Shown: in pieces, positions 27,298 through 35,790 of the stretch
Position numbering within the stretch: position 1 is the stretch's first letter
Layout: every line of letters begins with the position of its first letter
Assembly (NCBI GenBank): GCA_024998625.1
Contig: JACOEL010000019.1
Location: 37,156 to 101,155, forward strand
Source of the DNA: Nitrospira sp.
Lineage (GTDB): Bacteria > Nitrospirota > Nitrospiria > Nitrospirales > Nitrospiraceae
Length of the DNA: 64,000 nucleotides
Reading direction: 5' to 3'
Position numbers and translations under genes: made by a program
The notes under the pieces: generated by a model
What the model saw: only the letters and a program-made list of their open reading frames with translations
Databases searched by the model: none
Told to the model about the DNA's origin: nothing

Positions 27298-27772
27298 CGG
27301 CCGTCACATCAGGGGTGGTGCGCGATTCTGCAACGAGGATGTTGGAACTTGCAAGCCCTCGCGCATCGAGTCAGCCCTGCACGCGCTCCACCTCCGCGGC
27401 CGCAATCGGTTCGACATTTCAGACCTAGGAGCCTGTCCGGCATTGCCTTCGTAGCGAGGCGAAGGAGGCGCGGCGAGACGCTAGGCCGCAGGCCCGGAAA
27501 AACCGGAAGCGTATTCCCTGGAATACGTTGAGGATTTTTTCGGGCCGAGAACGACGCAGATGATCGCGGATCGTTTGCCGCAGTAGAACGGTCAATGTCG
27601 GACAGACTCCTAGAATGCGCATCCGCCGGCACCCCCGGCCGGCCGGTCCTTGTCGCAGCGCCTTCACGCCGCCTGCCGCTTTGTCGAACAAAATTGACAG
27701 GCTGTGGGACGGGTGATAAGTACCTACGAGTAGACAGACCCGCGCCATTGTTTCGAATGAGGAGGTCCTCCG
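27298..27772. other. Intergenic region holding a palindromic element and the SH3-protein promoter region
   Basis: 475 bases without a convincing gene. The middle (27425-27613) is a repeat element described separately. The right part holds TTGACA at 27694-27699 with GATAAG 15 bases later, a modest promoter candidate for the plus-strand gene at 27773. Confidence 0.5.
27425..27613. mobile_element. 189-bp palindromic REP/MITE-like element
   Basis: The 21-bp ends are inverted repeats matching at 19 of 21 positions: CTAGGAGCCTGTCCGGCATT at the left (27425) against CTAGGAGTCTGTCCGACATT read inward from the right end (27613). The centre carries a hairpin, GCGTATTCC/GGAATACG, at about 27510-27526. 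No reading frame is credible. Its ends differ from the element at 24763, so it is a second family. Confidence 0.6.
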
Positions 27773-28546
27773 ATGGTTTCATCTACGGGCATTCCTGCCA
27801 TACGCAGTGAGTGGACGAACTGGCCTCTCCTGTTCGCAAGTCAACCGGAGCCGGATCTGGAATTCACCGAGGAAGACCTGGATGAATCGGTGCCGCCCCC
27901 TGCGCCGCCGATGAACTCGCCCAAACGATCCGGCAAGAAGCCGTTGCTCTGGATTCTGCTGCTCCTGCTGGTGGGAGGAGTCGGTTATGTCGCCATGGAC
28001 CCCGATGGAGCGATGCAACTGATTGAACCCTACCTGGATCGCGGCGCAGAGCCCGTTCAACCCGTGATCCAGAAACCGCCGGTCAAAGATCAGGCTTCGA
28101 AACAAGCGCCGACGGTGGCACCACCCGCGCCACCGGTGGTGGCCGACAACAGCACCCCGGCCCCGGCCGACGTGCCCGCGCCATCGTCCGCCATGCCTGC
28201 TCCTGCGATACCCGCTCCTGCCACGCCGGCTCTGCAGCCCGCAGCTCCGACCCCCAAGTCCGCGACTCCGGCCTCCAAGCCCGCGACCTCGGCCATACTC
28301 GTCGCCGGTCCGCTCTATGCGGAAGGTCAACGGGTGACGGTCATCGCCGACCCGACCAGGCCCAAGTCCCCCATACCGCTCTTCGTTGATGCCGTCGGTA
28401 CCAAGACCAGCACGACGGTGCTGGCGGGCGCCACGCTCACGATCCTGGATGGCGATTACCAAAAGCGCGGCTGGGTCTACTCGGTACGAGCTCAGGATGG
28501 CCGAAAAGGCTGGATCCCTGAACGTAGCCTCAGGCTGAAACGCTAA
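27773..28546 (+). CDS. Membrane-anchored SH3-like domain protein with Pro/Ala-rich linker
   Basis: A 257-residue protein with AGGAGGTCC before the ATG. It has a cytoplasmic acidic N-terminus, one membrane segment (PLLWILLLLLVGGVGYVAM, about 60-78) and a long Pro/Ala/Thr-rich linker (about 95-180) containing repeated PAP/ATP units. The C-terminus has an SH3-like fold, with TVLAGATLTILDGDYQKRGW and RKGWIPERSLRL typical of bacterial SH3b domains. It probably binds cell-wall material in the periplasm. A terminator follows. Confidence 0.72.
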   Translation: MVSSTGIPAIRSEWTNWPLLFASQPEPDLEFTEEDLDESVPPPAPPMNSPKRSGKKPLLWILLLLLVGGVGYVAMDPDGAMQLIEPYLDRGAEPVQPVIQKPPVKDQASKQAPTVAPPAPPVVADNSTPAPADVPAPSSAMPAPAIPAPATPALQPAAPTPKSATPASKPATSAILVAGPLYAEGQRVTVIADPTRPKSPIPLFVDAVGTKTSTTVLAGATLTILDGDYQKRGWVYSVRAQDGRKGWIPERSLRLKR

Positions 28547-28574
28547 ACACACGATCGTTTTCCATGCCTCGTAT

Positions 28575-28614
28575 GACGGCCCGTTCCTCAGGGGGACGGG
28601 CCGTCGTCTTTTCT
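28575..28614 (+). terminator. Rho-independent terminator after the SH3-domain gene
   Basis: A perfect 10-bp stem, GACGGCCCGT with ACGGGCCGTC, an 11-base loop and a following GTCTTTTCTT tract. Confidence 0.7.
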
Positions 28615-28704
28615 TGTCGGCACGCCCTTGTTATAATGCCGCGCCCACACGACCGACGGCCCGACATTCAACGAACTACGCACAGGGATGCCCGCACAAC
28701 GACC

Positions 28705-29412
28705 ATGAGCGACCTACGCGCCATCATTTTTGATTTTGACGGAGTCATTGCCGACACCGAGCCCCTGCACTTTGCCGCCCTGCGGCAGGTCCTGGCCGGC
28801 ATCGAGATCTCCCTCACCGAAGCGGAGTACTACACCGACTACCTCGGGTTCGACGATCGCGGCTGCTTCCTGGCGGCCTTGCAGTCCCACCAACGCCAGG
28901 CGTCTCCCAGGCTCCTTGGTGAATTGATGGAGCACAAGGCCCACGCCTACCTGGCCGCCGTCAAACAACATCTGGCGATCTTCCCCGGCGTGCGCGAACT
29001 GGTTCATGAGGCCGGCGCCCGATATCCGCTCGCCATCGCCTCCGGCGCGCTGCGGCATGAAATCGAATTGATTCTGGAAGAGGCCGGTCTTCGGAAGGCC
29101 TTTCTGCACATTACCAGCGCCGAAGACGTGACCCGCGGCAAGCCGGCGCCTGATCCCTTCCTCCACGCGATGGCCGGCCTGAACTCACAACCGAACCAAC
29201 CCGCGCTGTCCCCGAACGACTGCCTGGTCATCGAAGATTCCCTGCCCGGCATCAGAGCCGCCCGCGCCGCCGGCATGAAAGTGCTGGCTGTCGCCAATAC
29301 CCACACGGTGCAGGATCTCGGAGAAGCCGATGCCATTACCCATTCGCTTGCAGACACCAGCCTGCAGGACCTGCAGGCGCGCCTGTGGGGAGCGGCTCAA
29401 GGCCGCCCATGA
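28705..29412 (+). CDS. HAD-superfamily hydrolase (phosphatase or beta-phosphoglucomutase-like)
   Basis: A 235-residue HAD subfamily IA enzyme. Motif I is IIFDFDGVIADTEP (nucleophile Asp and acid Asp two residues on), motif II IASGA, motif III lysine in RGKPAPDPF and motif IV VIEDSLPGIRAA. The cap region fits Gph/CbbY/PgmB relatives. The substrate cannot be told. The ATG at 28705 was chosen because the HAD fold starts at once; an earlier frame start crosses the upstream terminator. The stop overlaps the next gene (ATGA). Confidence 0.86.
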   Translation: MSDLRAIIFDFDGVIADTEPLHFAALRQVLAGIEISLTEAEYYTDYLGFDDRGCFLAALQSHQRQASPRLLGELMEHKAHAYLAAVKQHLAIFPGVRELVHEAGARYPLAIASGALRHEIELILEEAGLRKAFLHITSAEDVTRGKPAPDPFLHAMAGLNSQPNQPALSPNDCLVIEDSLPGIRAARAAGMKVLAVANTHTVQDLGEADAITHSLADTSLQDLQARLWGAAQGRP

Positions 29413-30344
29413 GAATTTGTTCGCTGGTGCCGGGCGCCACGGAAGTCGTCGCAGCCTTGGGGCGCCAAGACGATCTCATCGGTATCAGCCATGAATGTGA
29501 CTTTCCGCCGAGCCTCGCACAACTCCCGGTGATGGTGCGTCCGCGCATCGAGAGCCATCACCTCTCCAGCGTCGAGATCGATCAGCAGGTGGGCGCGCTG
29601 GTGGCCGCCGAGGCAGGGCTCTATGACTTGGATGAGACCCGGCTCTTGGCCGCACGACCGGACCTGATCATTGCCCAGGCCCTGTGTGATGTCTGCGCCA
29701 TCACCCCGTTACAATTGGAGCGGGTCGTGCAGGCACTCTCGCCGCCGCCTCGCATGCTCACCCTCAGTCCCGGGCGACTTAACGACATCCTGCGGGACAT
29801 TGAAACGATCGGAGCAGCCATCGGGCGGGAAGAAGCTGGAACACAGTTGTCCGCGGCGCTCCGCAGCAGGCTCGACACCGTACGGGCCACCGTGGGCGCT
29901 CCAGCGACCCGCCCTAGAGTCGCCTGTATCGAATGGCTCTCGCCGCTCTACACCGCAGGCCATTGGGTTCCCGACATGGTGGCCGCTGCAGGGGGCATCG
30001 ATGTCCTGGCGCAAGCCGGCACGGTCTCCCGAAAAATGGACTGGGACACACTCGCGGCCTCTGAACCGGACGTGATCGTCCTCATGCCCTGCGGATTTAC
30101 CGTCTCGCGCACGAAACCCGAACTTGCATCCTTGACGGCACATCCACAGTGGCAACATCTTCCTGCCGTTCGGATGGGAGAGATCTACCTGGTCGATGCG
30201 CTCTCGTACTTCAGCCGCCCTGGCCCACGACTGATCGACGGCGTGGAACAACTCGCCGCCATTTTGCACCCGGCCCGTTATGGCCGACAGCTTCCCGCGT
30301 CCGTCGAACGACTTCAGGGACAGACGACGCACTCACACTCATGA
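29409..30344 (+). CDS. BtuF-like substrate-binding protein, cobalamin-binding type
   Basis: A 311-residue protein with the helical-backbone fold of class III periplasmic binding proteins (RICSLVPGATEVVAALG, DLIIAQALCDVCAI, WLSPLYTAGHWVPDMVAAAGG). It matches BtuF-like cobalamin-binding proteins, but it has no signal peptide and no ABC transporter partner here, as in the many cytoplasmic BtuF-like proteins of unclear role. The start overlaps the HAD gene, and hpnD follows within 4 bases. Confidence 0.82.
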   Translation: MRICSLVPGATEVVAALGRQDDLIGISHECDFPPSLAQLPVMVRPRIESHHLSSVEIDQQVGALVAAEAGLYDLDETRLLAARPDLIIAQALCDVCAITPLQLERVVQALSPPPRMLTLSPGRLNDILRDIETIGAAIGREEAGTQLSAALRSRLDTVRATVGAPATRPRVACIEWLSPLYTAGHWVPDMVAAAGGIDVLAQAGTVSRKMDWDTLAASEPDVIVLMPCGFTVSRTKPELASLTAHPQWQHLPAVRMGEIYLVDALSYFSRPGPRLIDGVEQLAAILHPARYGRQLPASVERLQGQTTHSHS

Positions 30345-30348
30345 CACG

Positions 30349-31224
30349 ATGATGACACCAGCTGAAGCTCAAACCTACTGCACGAATCTCACGAAAAGAA
30401 GCGGGAGCAATTTCTACTACTCCTTCTTGTTTCTGCCGAAAGCCCGCCGCGAAGCGATGTACACGGTCTACGCCTTCTGTAAGGAAGTGGACAACGCCGT
30501 GGACGAGCCGCCGCCCGGCAGTCATCCGCAGGAGGAACTGGCGCGCTGGCGACGCGAGCTGGCCGCCGCCTACGACGGCACACCGACGTTTCCCGTCACC
30601 ATCAGCCTCGCCCGGCACGTACGGGAGCTGTCCATTCCGCAGGCCTATTTCGAAGAACTCATCAAGGGCGTCGAGATGGACCTCACGACCACGCGATACG
30701 CCACCTTCGACCAACTGTCCCTCTACTGTTATCGGGTGGCGTCGGTGGTGGGATTGATCTGCCTGCACGTGTTCGGCACCACCTCCCCGCGCGCCCAGGA
30801 TTATGCCGTCAATCTCGGCATGGCCTTTCAATTGACCAATATTCTTCGCGACCTGGGCAACGATGCGGAATGCGGTCGCGTCTATGTGCCGCAAGAAGAC
30901 CTCGCGCGCTTCGCCTACCGGGAGGAGGATCTCCTGCACCGGCGGTACAAGCCGGAGTTTACCGAATTCATGCGGTTTGAAGTCGGTAGAGCAAAGGAAT
31001 TTTACGCCAAGGCGGCGCGGGCACTCGATTCGCTGCCGCGCGCCGAACGCCGGGCCTTGACGGTGGCGGAAATCATGCGCGGCGTGTACAGCCGGATCCT
31101 GCAACGGATCGAGCAGTCCGGTTACCGCGTCTTGGGAGATCGGGTCACGCTGGCTCCGAGCCATCGGCTGGCTGTGGCAGCGGGCGTGTGGTTGCGCTCC
31201 CGTCTTCCCTCTTCGACTCCATGA
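30349..31224 (+). CDS. hpnD: Presqualene diphosphate synthase HpnD
   Basis: A 291-residue trans-isoprenyl diphosphate synthase that joins two farnesyl diphosphates to presqualene diphosphate on the bacterial route to squalene and hopanoids. The two Asp-rich motifs are present: FCKEVDNAVDE and MAFQLTNILRDLGNDAECGRVYVP, and SGSNFYYSFLFLPKARR is the usual N-terminus. The start is at the ATGATG of 30349/30352. It overlaps hpnE by four bases. HpnC, the partner that makes hydroxysqualene, is not in the window. Confidence 0.92.
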   Translation: MMTPAEAQTYCTNLTKRSGSNFYYSFLFLPKARREAMYTVYAFCKEVDNAVDEPPPGSHPQEELARWRRELAAAYDGTPTFPVTISLARHVRELSIPQAYFEELIKGVEMDLTTTRYATFDQLSLYCYRVASVVGLICLHVFGTTSPRAQDYAVNLGMAFQLTNILRDLGNDAECGRVYVPQEDLARFAYREEDLLHRRYKPEFTEFMRFEVGRAKEFYAKAARALDSLPRAERRALTVAEIMRGVYSRILQRIEQSGYRVLGDRVTLAPSHRLAVAAGVWLRSRLPSSTP

Positions 31225-32531
31225 ACCGGACAGTGCTCATTCTCGGCGGCGGGATCGCCGGTCTGACGGCAGCCTTGCACCTCGCCGCCGACGGCCATAC
31301 CGTCACCGTGATCGAGCAGGCCGACCGCCTGGGAGGGCGACTATGTCCGGCGCCTCCGCCGCTGCTCCTCGAAGCCCACACAGCCACCTGGTCGCTGCTC
31401 AAGACCCTCGGCAAAGACACCGTCACCAGGCGGCTTCGGCATACCCCGCTTGAATTTCTTCAGACGACGGGCGCTCGCATCCAATTTCTCCACCTTCCCC
31501 TGCCGTCCCCGCTCAACACCCTCCTCGGAACCACCCTGTTCCAGGGTCTGTCGATGCGGGACCGCTGGCATCTCCTCTCCTTCCTTGAACGCACATGGGA
31601 ACAGGACCCTCCGTTGCCGAACGACCTCGACACACGAGCGGCAGACGAATGGCTCGCGAGCATCGGCCAGTCGGAACAGGCCCGGCACGGTGTTTGGAAC
31701 AGCCTTGCCCGCTTGTTGCTGGGGATGGCGCTTCCACAGGTCTCCGCTGGGCTCTTCATGCGCACACTGCGACGCTGCTTTCTGACCGGGGCCCGCGCCA
31801 CGAAGGTGATCATTCCGCCCCACGGACTCGATTCATTCTTGCTCGCGCCGCTCCGAGCGCAACTTGACCGGGTGGGAGTCCGGTCCCGGCTGAACATGAT
31901 GGCGACGCAACTACACTTCTCCCAGGATCGTGTCGCCCATGTCGAACTGGCAGACCGCACCCGACTCACCGCCGATTGGTATATCGCTGCGCTGCCGCAC
32001 CATCGACTCACGCCGCTCTTGCCGGAACGGGTCGTGACGCACTATGCCTATTTCCAGCAAATCAGCCGCTTGAGCGAGTCTCCCCTGGTGATCGTTCGCC
32101 TGCACCTGGCGCAGCCGATCGAACACACACAACTCATCCTCCTGGAGCGCAACCGGTTTCATTGGATGATCCGGCACGCAGACGAGGAACGGCACGAGCA
32201 GGCCGCTGTGTTGTGGGCCGTCGCAGTCGATGAGCCGGATCTGTTGCCACAATCGAAAGACGACCTCGTTCAACTGACCCTGAAAGACATGGAGAGAGCG
32301 TTCCCCGGCGGCCCGCTTCCCAGGCTCATCGAGGCGGACGTCATTCGTCTCCCGTCGGCCATACTCACCGCTAAACCAGGCACACAGCAGTGCCGACCGC
32401 TCTCATCCAGTCCGTTTGCCAATTTTCTCGTCGCCGGTGCCTGGACGGACACCGGCTGGCCGGCCAATCTGGAGTCCGCAATTCTCAGCGGCCAACGCTC
32501 TGCCGCACTCGTTCCCGCCGACGCATCATGA
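31221..32531 (+). CDS. hpnE: Hydroxysqualene dehydroxylase HpnE
   Basis: A 436-residue flavin enzyme that reduces hydroxysqualene to squalene. The FAD dinucleotide-binding motif is at the N-terminus (VLILGGGIAGLTAALHLAADGH, then VIEQADRLGGRL), and the C-terminal FAD motif is FLVAGAWTDTGWPANLESAI. Length is usual. The ATG at 31221 overlaps the hpnD stop. A uracil-DNA glycosylase follows about 90 bases later. Confidence 0.92.
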   Translation: MNRTVLILGGGIAGLTAALHLAADGHTVTVIEQADRLGGRLCPAPPPLLLEAHTATWSLLKTLGKDTVTRRLRHTPLEFLQTTGARIQFLHLPLPSPLNTLLGTTLFQGLSMRDRWHLLSFLERTWEQDPPLPNDLDTRAADEWLASIGQSEQARHGVWNSLARLLLGMALPQVSAGLFMRTLRRCFLTGARATKVIIPPHGLDSFLLAPLRAQLDRVGVRSRLNMMATQLHFSQDRVAHVELADRTRLTADWYIAALPHHRLTPLLPERVVTHYAYFQQISRLSESPLVIVRLHLAQPIEHTQLILLERNRFHWMIRHADEERHEQAAVLWAVAVDEPDLLPQSKDDLVQLTLKDMERAFPGGPLPRLIEADVIRLPSAILTAKPGTQQCRPLSSSPFANFLVAGAWTDTGWPANLESAILSGQRSAALVPADAS

Positions 32532-32622
32532 CTCGTTCGATGCGCGAAAAGGCTCGCGACATCACGTTGACAACCCCTGCCACCGCGACTAAGATTTGGC
32601 CCTTCACTCGAAGGGAACGCCT

Positions 32623-33294
32623 ATGCCTTCATCCCTGACCACCCTGCAAGAACTCGCCGACTCGCTCCACAATTGCCAACGCTGCCCGCTCGCCAAGCTC
32701 GGTCGACGCCAGGTCGTCTTCGGAGTGGGTAATCCTCATGCATCCGTCATGTTCGTAGGGGAGGCGCCGGGATTTCACGAGGATCAGAAGGGGGAGCCGT
32801 TCGTCGGGGCAGCCGGGCAATTGCTCAACGACCTGCTGGAATCAGCGGGGCTCTCGCGCGCGGATATTTACATCGCCAACGTGATCAAATGCCGCCCGCC
32901 GAATAACCGCGACCCCGAACCTCAGGAGGTCGAGACCTGCAAGCCGTTTCTCTTGCAGCAAATCGCCATGATTCGGCCGAAGCTGGTCTGTTCGTTGGGC
33001 AATTGGGCGACGCAAACACTTCTGGAGCGCAAGGTCGGGATTACGAGAGTACGCGGGCAGGCGTTTTATCTGAAGGAATTCGTGCTGTTTCCCCTGCTTC
33101 ATCCAGCCGCAGCGCTACACCAGGGCACCATGCTGCAGCCTTTGCGAGAGGACTTCCAGAAGCTGAAGGAGTTTCTCGACCGGCACAGTCAACCTCCTGC
33201 AACGCAGGAGGGAGCCGCTTCGGGCCCCACCGGAACATTGCGGATCGATCCCCCGGCTACGACCGCGCAACAAATGGATTTGTTCGGGTCATAG
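32623..33294 (+). CDS. Type 4 uracil-DNA glycosylase (iron-sulfur)
   Basis: A 223-residue enzyme that removes uracil from DNA. It has NCQRCPLAKLGR near the N-terminus and later cysteines in VIKCRPPNNR and VETCKPF, the four ligands of a 4Fe-4S cluster. Active-site motifs are MFVGEAPGFHED, FVGAAGQLL and the C-terminal LHPAA. A nonconserved tail of about 40 residues ends QMDLFGS. The start at 32623 follows GAAGGGAA. Confidence 0.92.
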   Translation: MPSSLTTLQELADSLHNCQRCPLAKLGRRQVVFGVGNPHASVMFVGEAPGFHEDQKGEPFVGAAGQLLNDLLESAGLSRADIYIANVIKCRPPNNRDPEPQEVETCKPFLLQQIAMIRPKLVCSLGNWATQTLLERKVGITRVRGQAFYLKEFVLFPLLHPAAALHQGTMLQPLREDFQKLKEFLDRHSQPPATQEGAASGPTGTLRIDPPATTAQQMDLFGS

Positions 33295-33363
33295 TAACAA
33301 CGCTCCCAAGAAACTGAATCAGGAACGACAGCCCGTCCTGATCCGTCACAAGTGCTGTTCAGT

Positions 33364-33819
33364 TCAGGTGCGGGCGGGATCCTTCACGGTATCGGGGGTT
33401 GCCGCCTCATCAGCCGTGGCTACTTCCGGCGACTCCTCTTCTTCCGGAGCGCCGAACCAGGCGACCAGCATCTCTTCCCACCAGGCCTCATCGATTTCAG
33501 GGCCGGGATCGACACCGAGAAACGCCACATCGTCGGCAGAAATGCCCTCTCCGACCAGATGCGGCTGGAACTTCGCGCGATCGATCACTTCCTTCGTGGC
33601 GTACCCGCCCAAGATCCAGGAATCCGGATCCGCCCGCCTGGACTTGTACGCCTTGAGGTTGAGCTTCAGGTACATGAAGACTTTCTGCTGGAGTTCGTCT
33701 CCGACTCCGCTCTGAGGCAAGCTCAGGGTCTTCTCGATCTTTTTTCTCCAGTGCCGGTCCTCATATCGCGAGGTGATCAACTGCAGCATGGTCTTTCCGA
33801 ATTCGGCATCAAGAGACAT
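33364..33819 (-). CDS. Protein of unknown function
   Basis: A 151-residue soluble protein, ATG at 33819 with AGGGAA upstream. It has a Trp-containing middle (DPDSWILGGYATKEVIDRAKF) and an acidic C-terminus (IDEAWWEEMLVAWFG followed by an EEEE tail). No motif or family is recognised. It may share a transcript with the next minus-strand genes upstream or end alone. Confidence 0.65.
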   Translation of the reverse strand: MSLDAEFGKTMLQLITSRYEDRHWRKKIEKTLSLPQSGVGDELQQKVFMYLKLNLKAYKSRRADPDSWILGGYATKEVIDRAKFQPHLVGEGISADDVAFLGVDPGPEIDEAWWEEMLVAWFGAPEEEESPEVATADEAATPDTVKDPART

Positions 33820-33855
33820 AGTCTGTTCCCTTACTCTATTCTGATGATTGTTCGC

Positions 33856-34413
33856 TTACCGGCCGTAGGTGCCGGTGAAGGATGCTTTTCCGATGGCGTT
33901 CTGATTGAGATAGTACCCGACCATCGCACCGGAGGCCTCTTTCTTGAGCGGCAAGTGATCCACCTTCAGTGCGAACACCGTGAAGATATACCGGTGGGGC
34001 TTATCTCCCGGCGGTGGACAAGGCCCGCCAAAGCCGGGCTGGCCGAAATCCGTCATGCTCTGAATGCTCCCTTGAGGCGCGCCGGTACTCTCCGGCTGTC
34101 CTGCTCCGGCCGGCAGATGGGTCACGCTCGGAGCAATATTGAAGATCAGCCAATGCCACCAACCGCTTCCCGTGGGGGCGTCCGGATCATAGACCGTCAC
34201 GGCAAAACTCTTCGTGTCCTTCGGCGCGTGATCCCATCGCAACTCAGGCGACACATTGCCGCCCGTGCAGCCAAACCCGTTAAATACATGCTCATTGCGG
34301 ATCGTGCCCTGATCCTTGATCGTCGGGCTTGCCACCTGAAATTCCGCTGCCCTCCCGACCGCCGGAACCAGCAGCAGGGCGCAGATCATCGAGGTCATCA
34401 GTCGCCGCATCAC
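33856..34413 (-). CDS. YbhB/YbcL-family PEBP (Raf kinase inhibitor-like) protein, exported
   Basis: A 185-residue protein with a signal peptide (MTSMICALLLVPAVGRAAEF). The phosphatidylethanolamine-binding protein core shows SPELRWDHAPKDTKSFAVTV, DPDAPTGSGWWHWLIFNI and GFGGPCPPPGDKPHRYIF. Its bacterial function is unknown, possibly ligand binding in the periplasm. A GGGGG site lies upstream. It follows the pmbA gene by 16 bases on the same strand. Confidence 0.9.
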   Translation of the reverse strand: MMRRLMTSMICALLLVPAVGRAAEFQVASPTIKDQGTIRNEHVFNGFGCTGGNVSPELRWDHAPKDTKSFAVTVYDPDAPTGSGWWHWLIFNIAPSVTHLPAGAGQPESTGAPQGSIQSMTDFGQPGFGGPCPPPGDKPHRYIFTVFALKVDHLPLKKEASGAMVGYYLNQNAIGKASFTGTYGR

Positions 34414-34429
34414 TTACCCCCTTCGCAAC

Positions 34430-35788
34430 CTAGTTCCCTGCCAGCGTCATCTCCGCGAGCTTCACAGTGGGGCTGGCGATCCGTCCACGAAACACGAGAT
34501 CCGTGCCGATCGTCTCGATATTGGCATACATCTGTTTGAGATTTCCGGCGATAGTGATCTCCTCAACCGGGTAGGCCAACTCGCCGTTTTCAATCCAGAA
34601 CCCGCTTGCCCCGCGAGAGTAGTCGCCGGTCACCATGTTGATCCCGAACCCGATCAGATCCGTCACATATAGACCTTGCTTCACAGACGCCAGGATATCT
34701 TCCGGACTGGTGGTGCCCGGGACCATATAAAAATTCGTCGGCCCGGCAGAGGGACTTTCTCCGATGCTTCGCGCGGCATTTCCGGTGGAAGGCAGTCCCA
34801 ACTTCTTCCCTGAATAGGTGTCCAGGATATAACTGGCCAGACGGCCACGCTCGACCATCGCCTGCTTCCTGGTCGGCAGCCCCTCACCATCGAATGGACG
34901 CGTCCCCAAACCGCCGGACATCCGTCCGTCGTCATAAATAGTGACAAAGTCCGGCGCGATCTGCTGGCCCAGTTGTCCGATCAGGAAGGATGCGCCTTTA
35001 TACAAGGCATAGCCTGAGAGGGCACTGCAGAGGTGGCTGAGTAAACTCCCTGCCACTTCCGGATCGAAGATCACCGGCACACGGCAGGTGGAGACTTTCC
35101 GCGCGCCGAGCTTCCGAACCGTCCGCCTCGTTGCTTCCCGGCCGATGGCTTCCGGACTCTCCAGTTTCGCGAACGCGCGATTCACCCCGTACCAATAGTC
35201 CCGCTGCATCCCGGCCGCATCCGACGCGATCGGCGAGACGGACAGGGAGAAACTACTGTTGGCATAGTGCCCCACAAATCCGTGACTGTTCGCCAGGATA
35301 ATCCGGCCTGATGACGAGTCGCACTCGCCGCCTTCGGAATTCGTGATACGCGAATCGGCGGCAAACGCGGCCCGCTCGGCACGCAGCGCCAGGTCGATCT
35401 GCTGATCCGTCTGAAGTTTCGTGGAATCGTGAATATTCAACTCAGGGAAGTCGGTGGCGAACTGGCCTGGCTCCGGAAGTCCGGACACCGGATCTTCGAC
35501 GACCGCTTGCGCCAAGGCGCAGGTTTCGGCGACGAACCGCTCCAGGGACTCGCGGGAAAAGTCGGAGGTCGACGCGCTGGCGGACCGTTGACCGAAAAAG
35601 ACCCGCAGGCCGAGCCGCTTTTCACGCGCCTTCGTGAGTCGATCGACGGCGCCCATCCGGACCTGCACCGATAGGGTTTCCCCGTCGGCCACCATCACGT
35701 CCGACGCCGTCGCGCCATGTTTCGCCGCACGTGTCAGCAAATCCTGCGCGATATTCGTATAGTCCTGTTCCGCGATCACACGTGTCAT
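34430..35788 (-). CDS. pmbA: PmbA (TldE), partner of the TldD metallopeptidase
   Basis: A 452-residue protein of the PmbA/TldD family. In the TldD/E heterodimer TldE lacks the catalytic zinc site, and indeed no HExxxH is seen. Landmarks include GLRVFFGQRSASASTSDFS, ANSHGFVGHYANSSFS, MVTGDYSRGASGFWIENGEL and a late EMTLAGN. The complex unfolds and cleaves small proteins such as CcdA and matures some peptide natural products. It starts 2 bases after the tldD stop. Confidence 0.92.
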   Translation of the reverse strand: MTRVIAEQDYTNIAQDLLTRAAKHGATASDVMVADGETLSVQVRMGAVDRLTKAREKRLGLRVFFGQRSASASTSDFSRESLERFVAETCALAQAVVEDPVSGLPEPGQFATDFPELNIHDSTKLQTDQQIDLALRAERAAFAADSRITNSEGGECDSSSGRIILANSHGFVGHYANSSFSLSVSPIASDAAGMQRDYWYGVNRAFAKLESPEAIGREATRRTVRKLGARKVSTCRVPVIFDPEVAGSLLSHLCSALSGYALYKGASFLIGQLGQQIAPDFVTIYDDGRMSGGLGTRPFDGEGLPTRKQAMVERGRLASYILDTYSGKKLGLPSTGNAARSIGESPSAGPTNFYMVPGTTSPEDILASVKQGLYVTDLIGFGINMVTGDYSRGASGFWIENGELAYPVEEITIAGNLKQMYANIETIGTDLVFRGRIASPTVKLAEMTLAGN

Positions 35789-35790
35789 GG

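Noticed and set aside
33352..34539. 395-residue plus-strand open frame
   Set aside because: It runs antisense to the PEBP and hypothetical genes with unrelated, low-information sequence.
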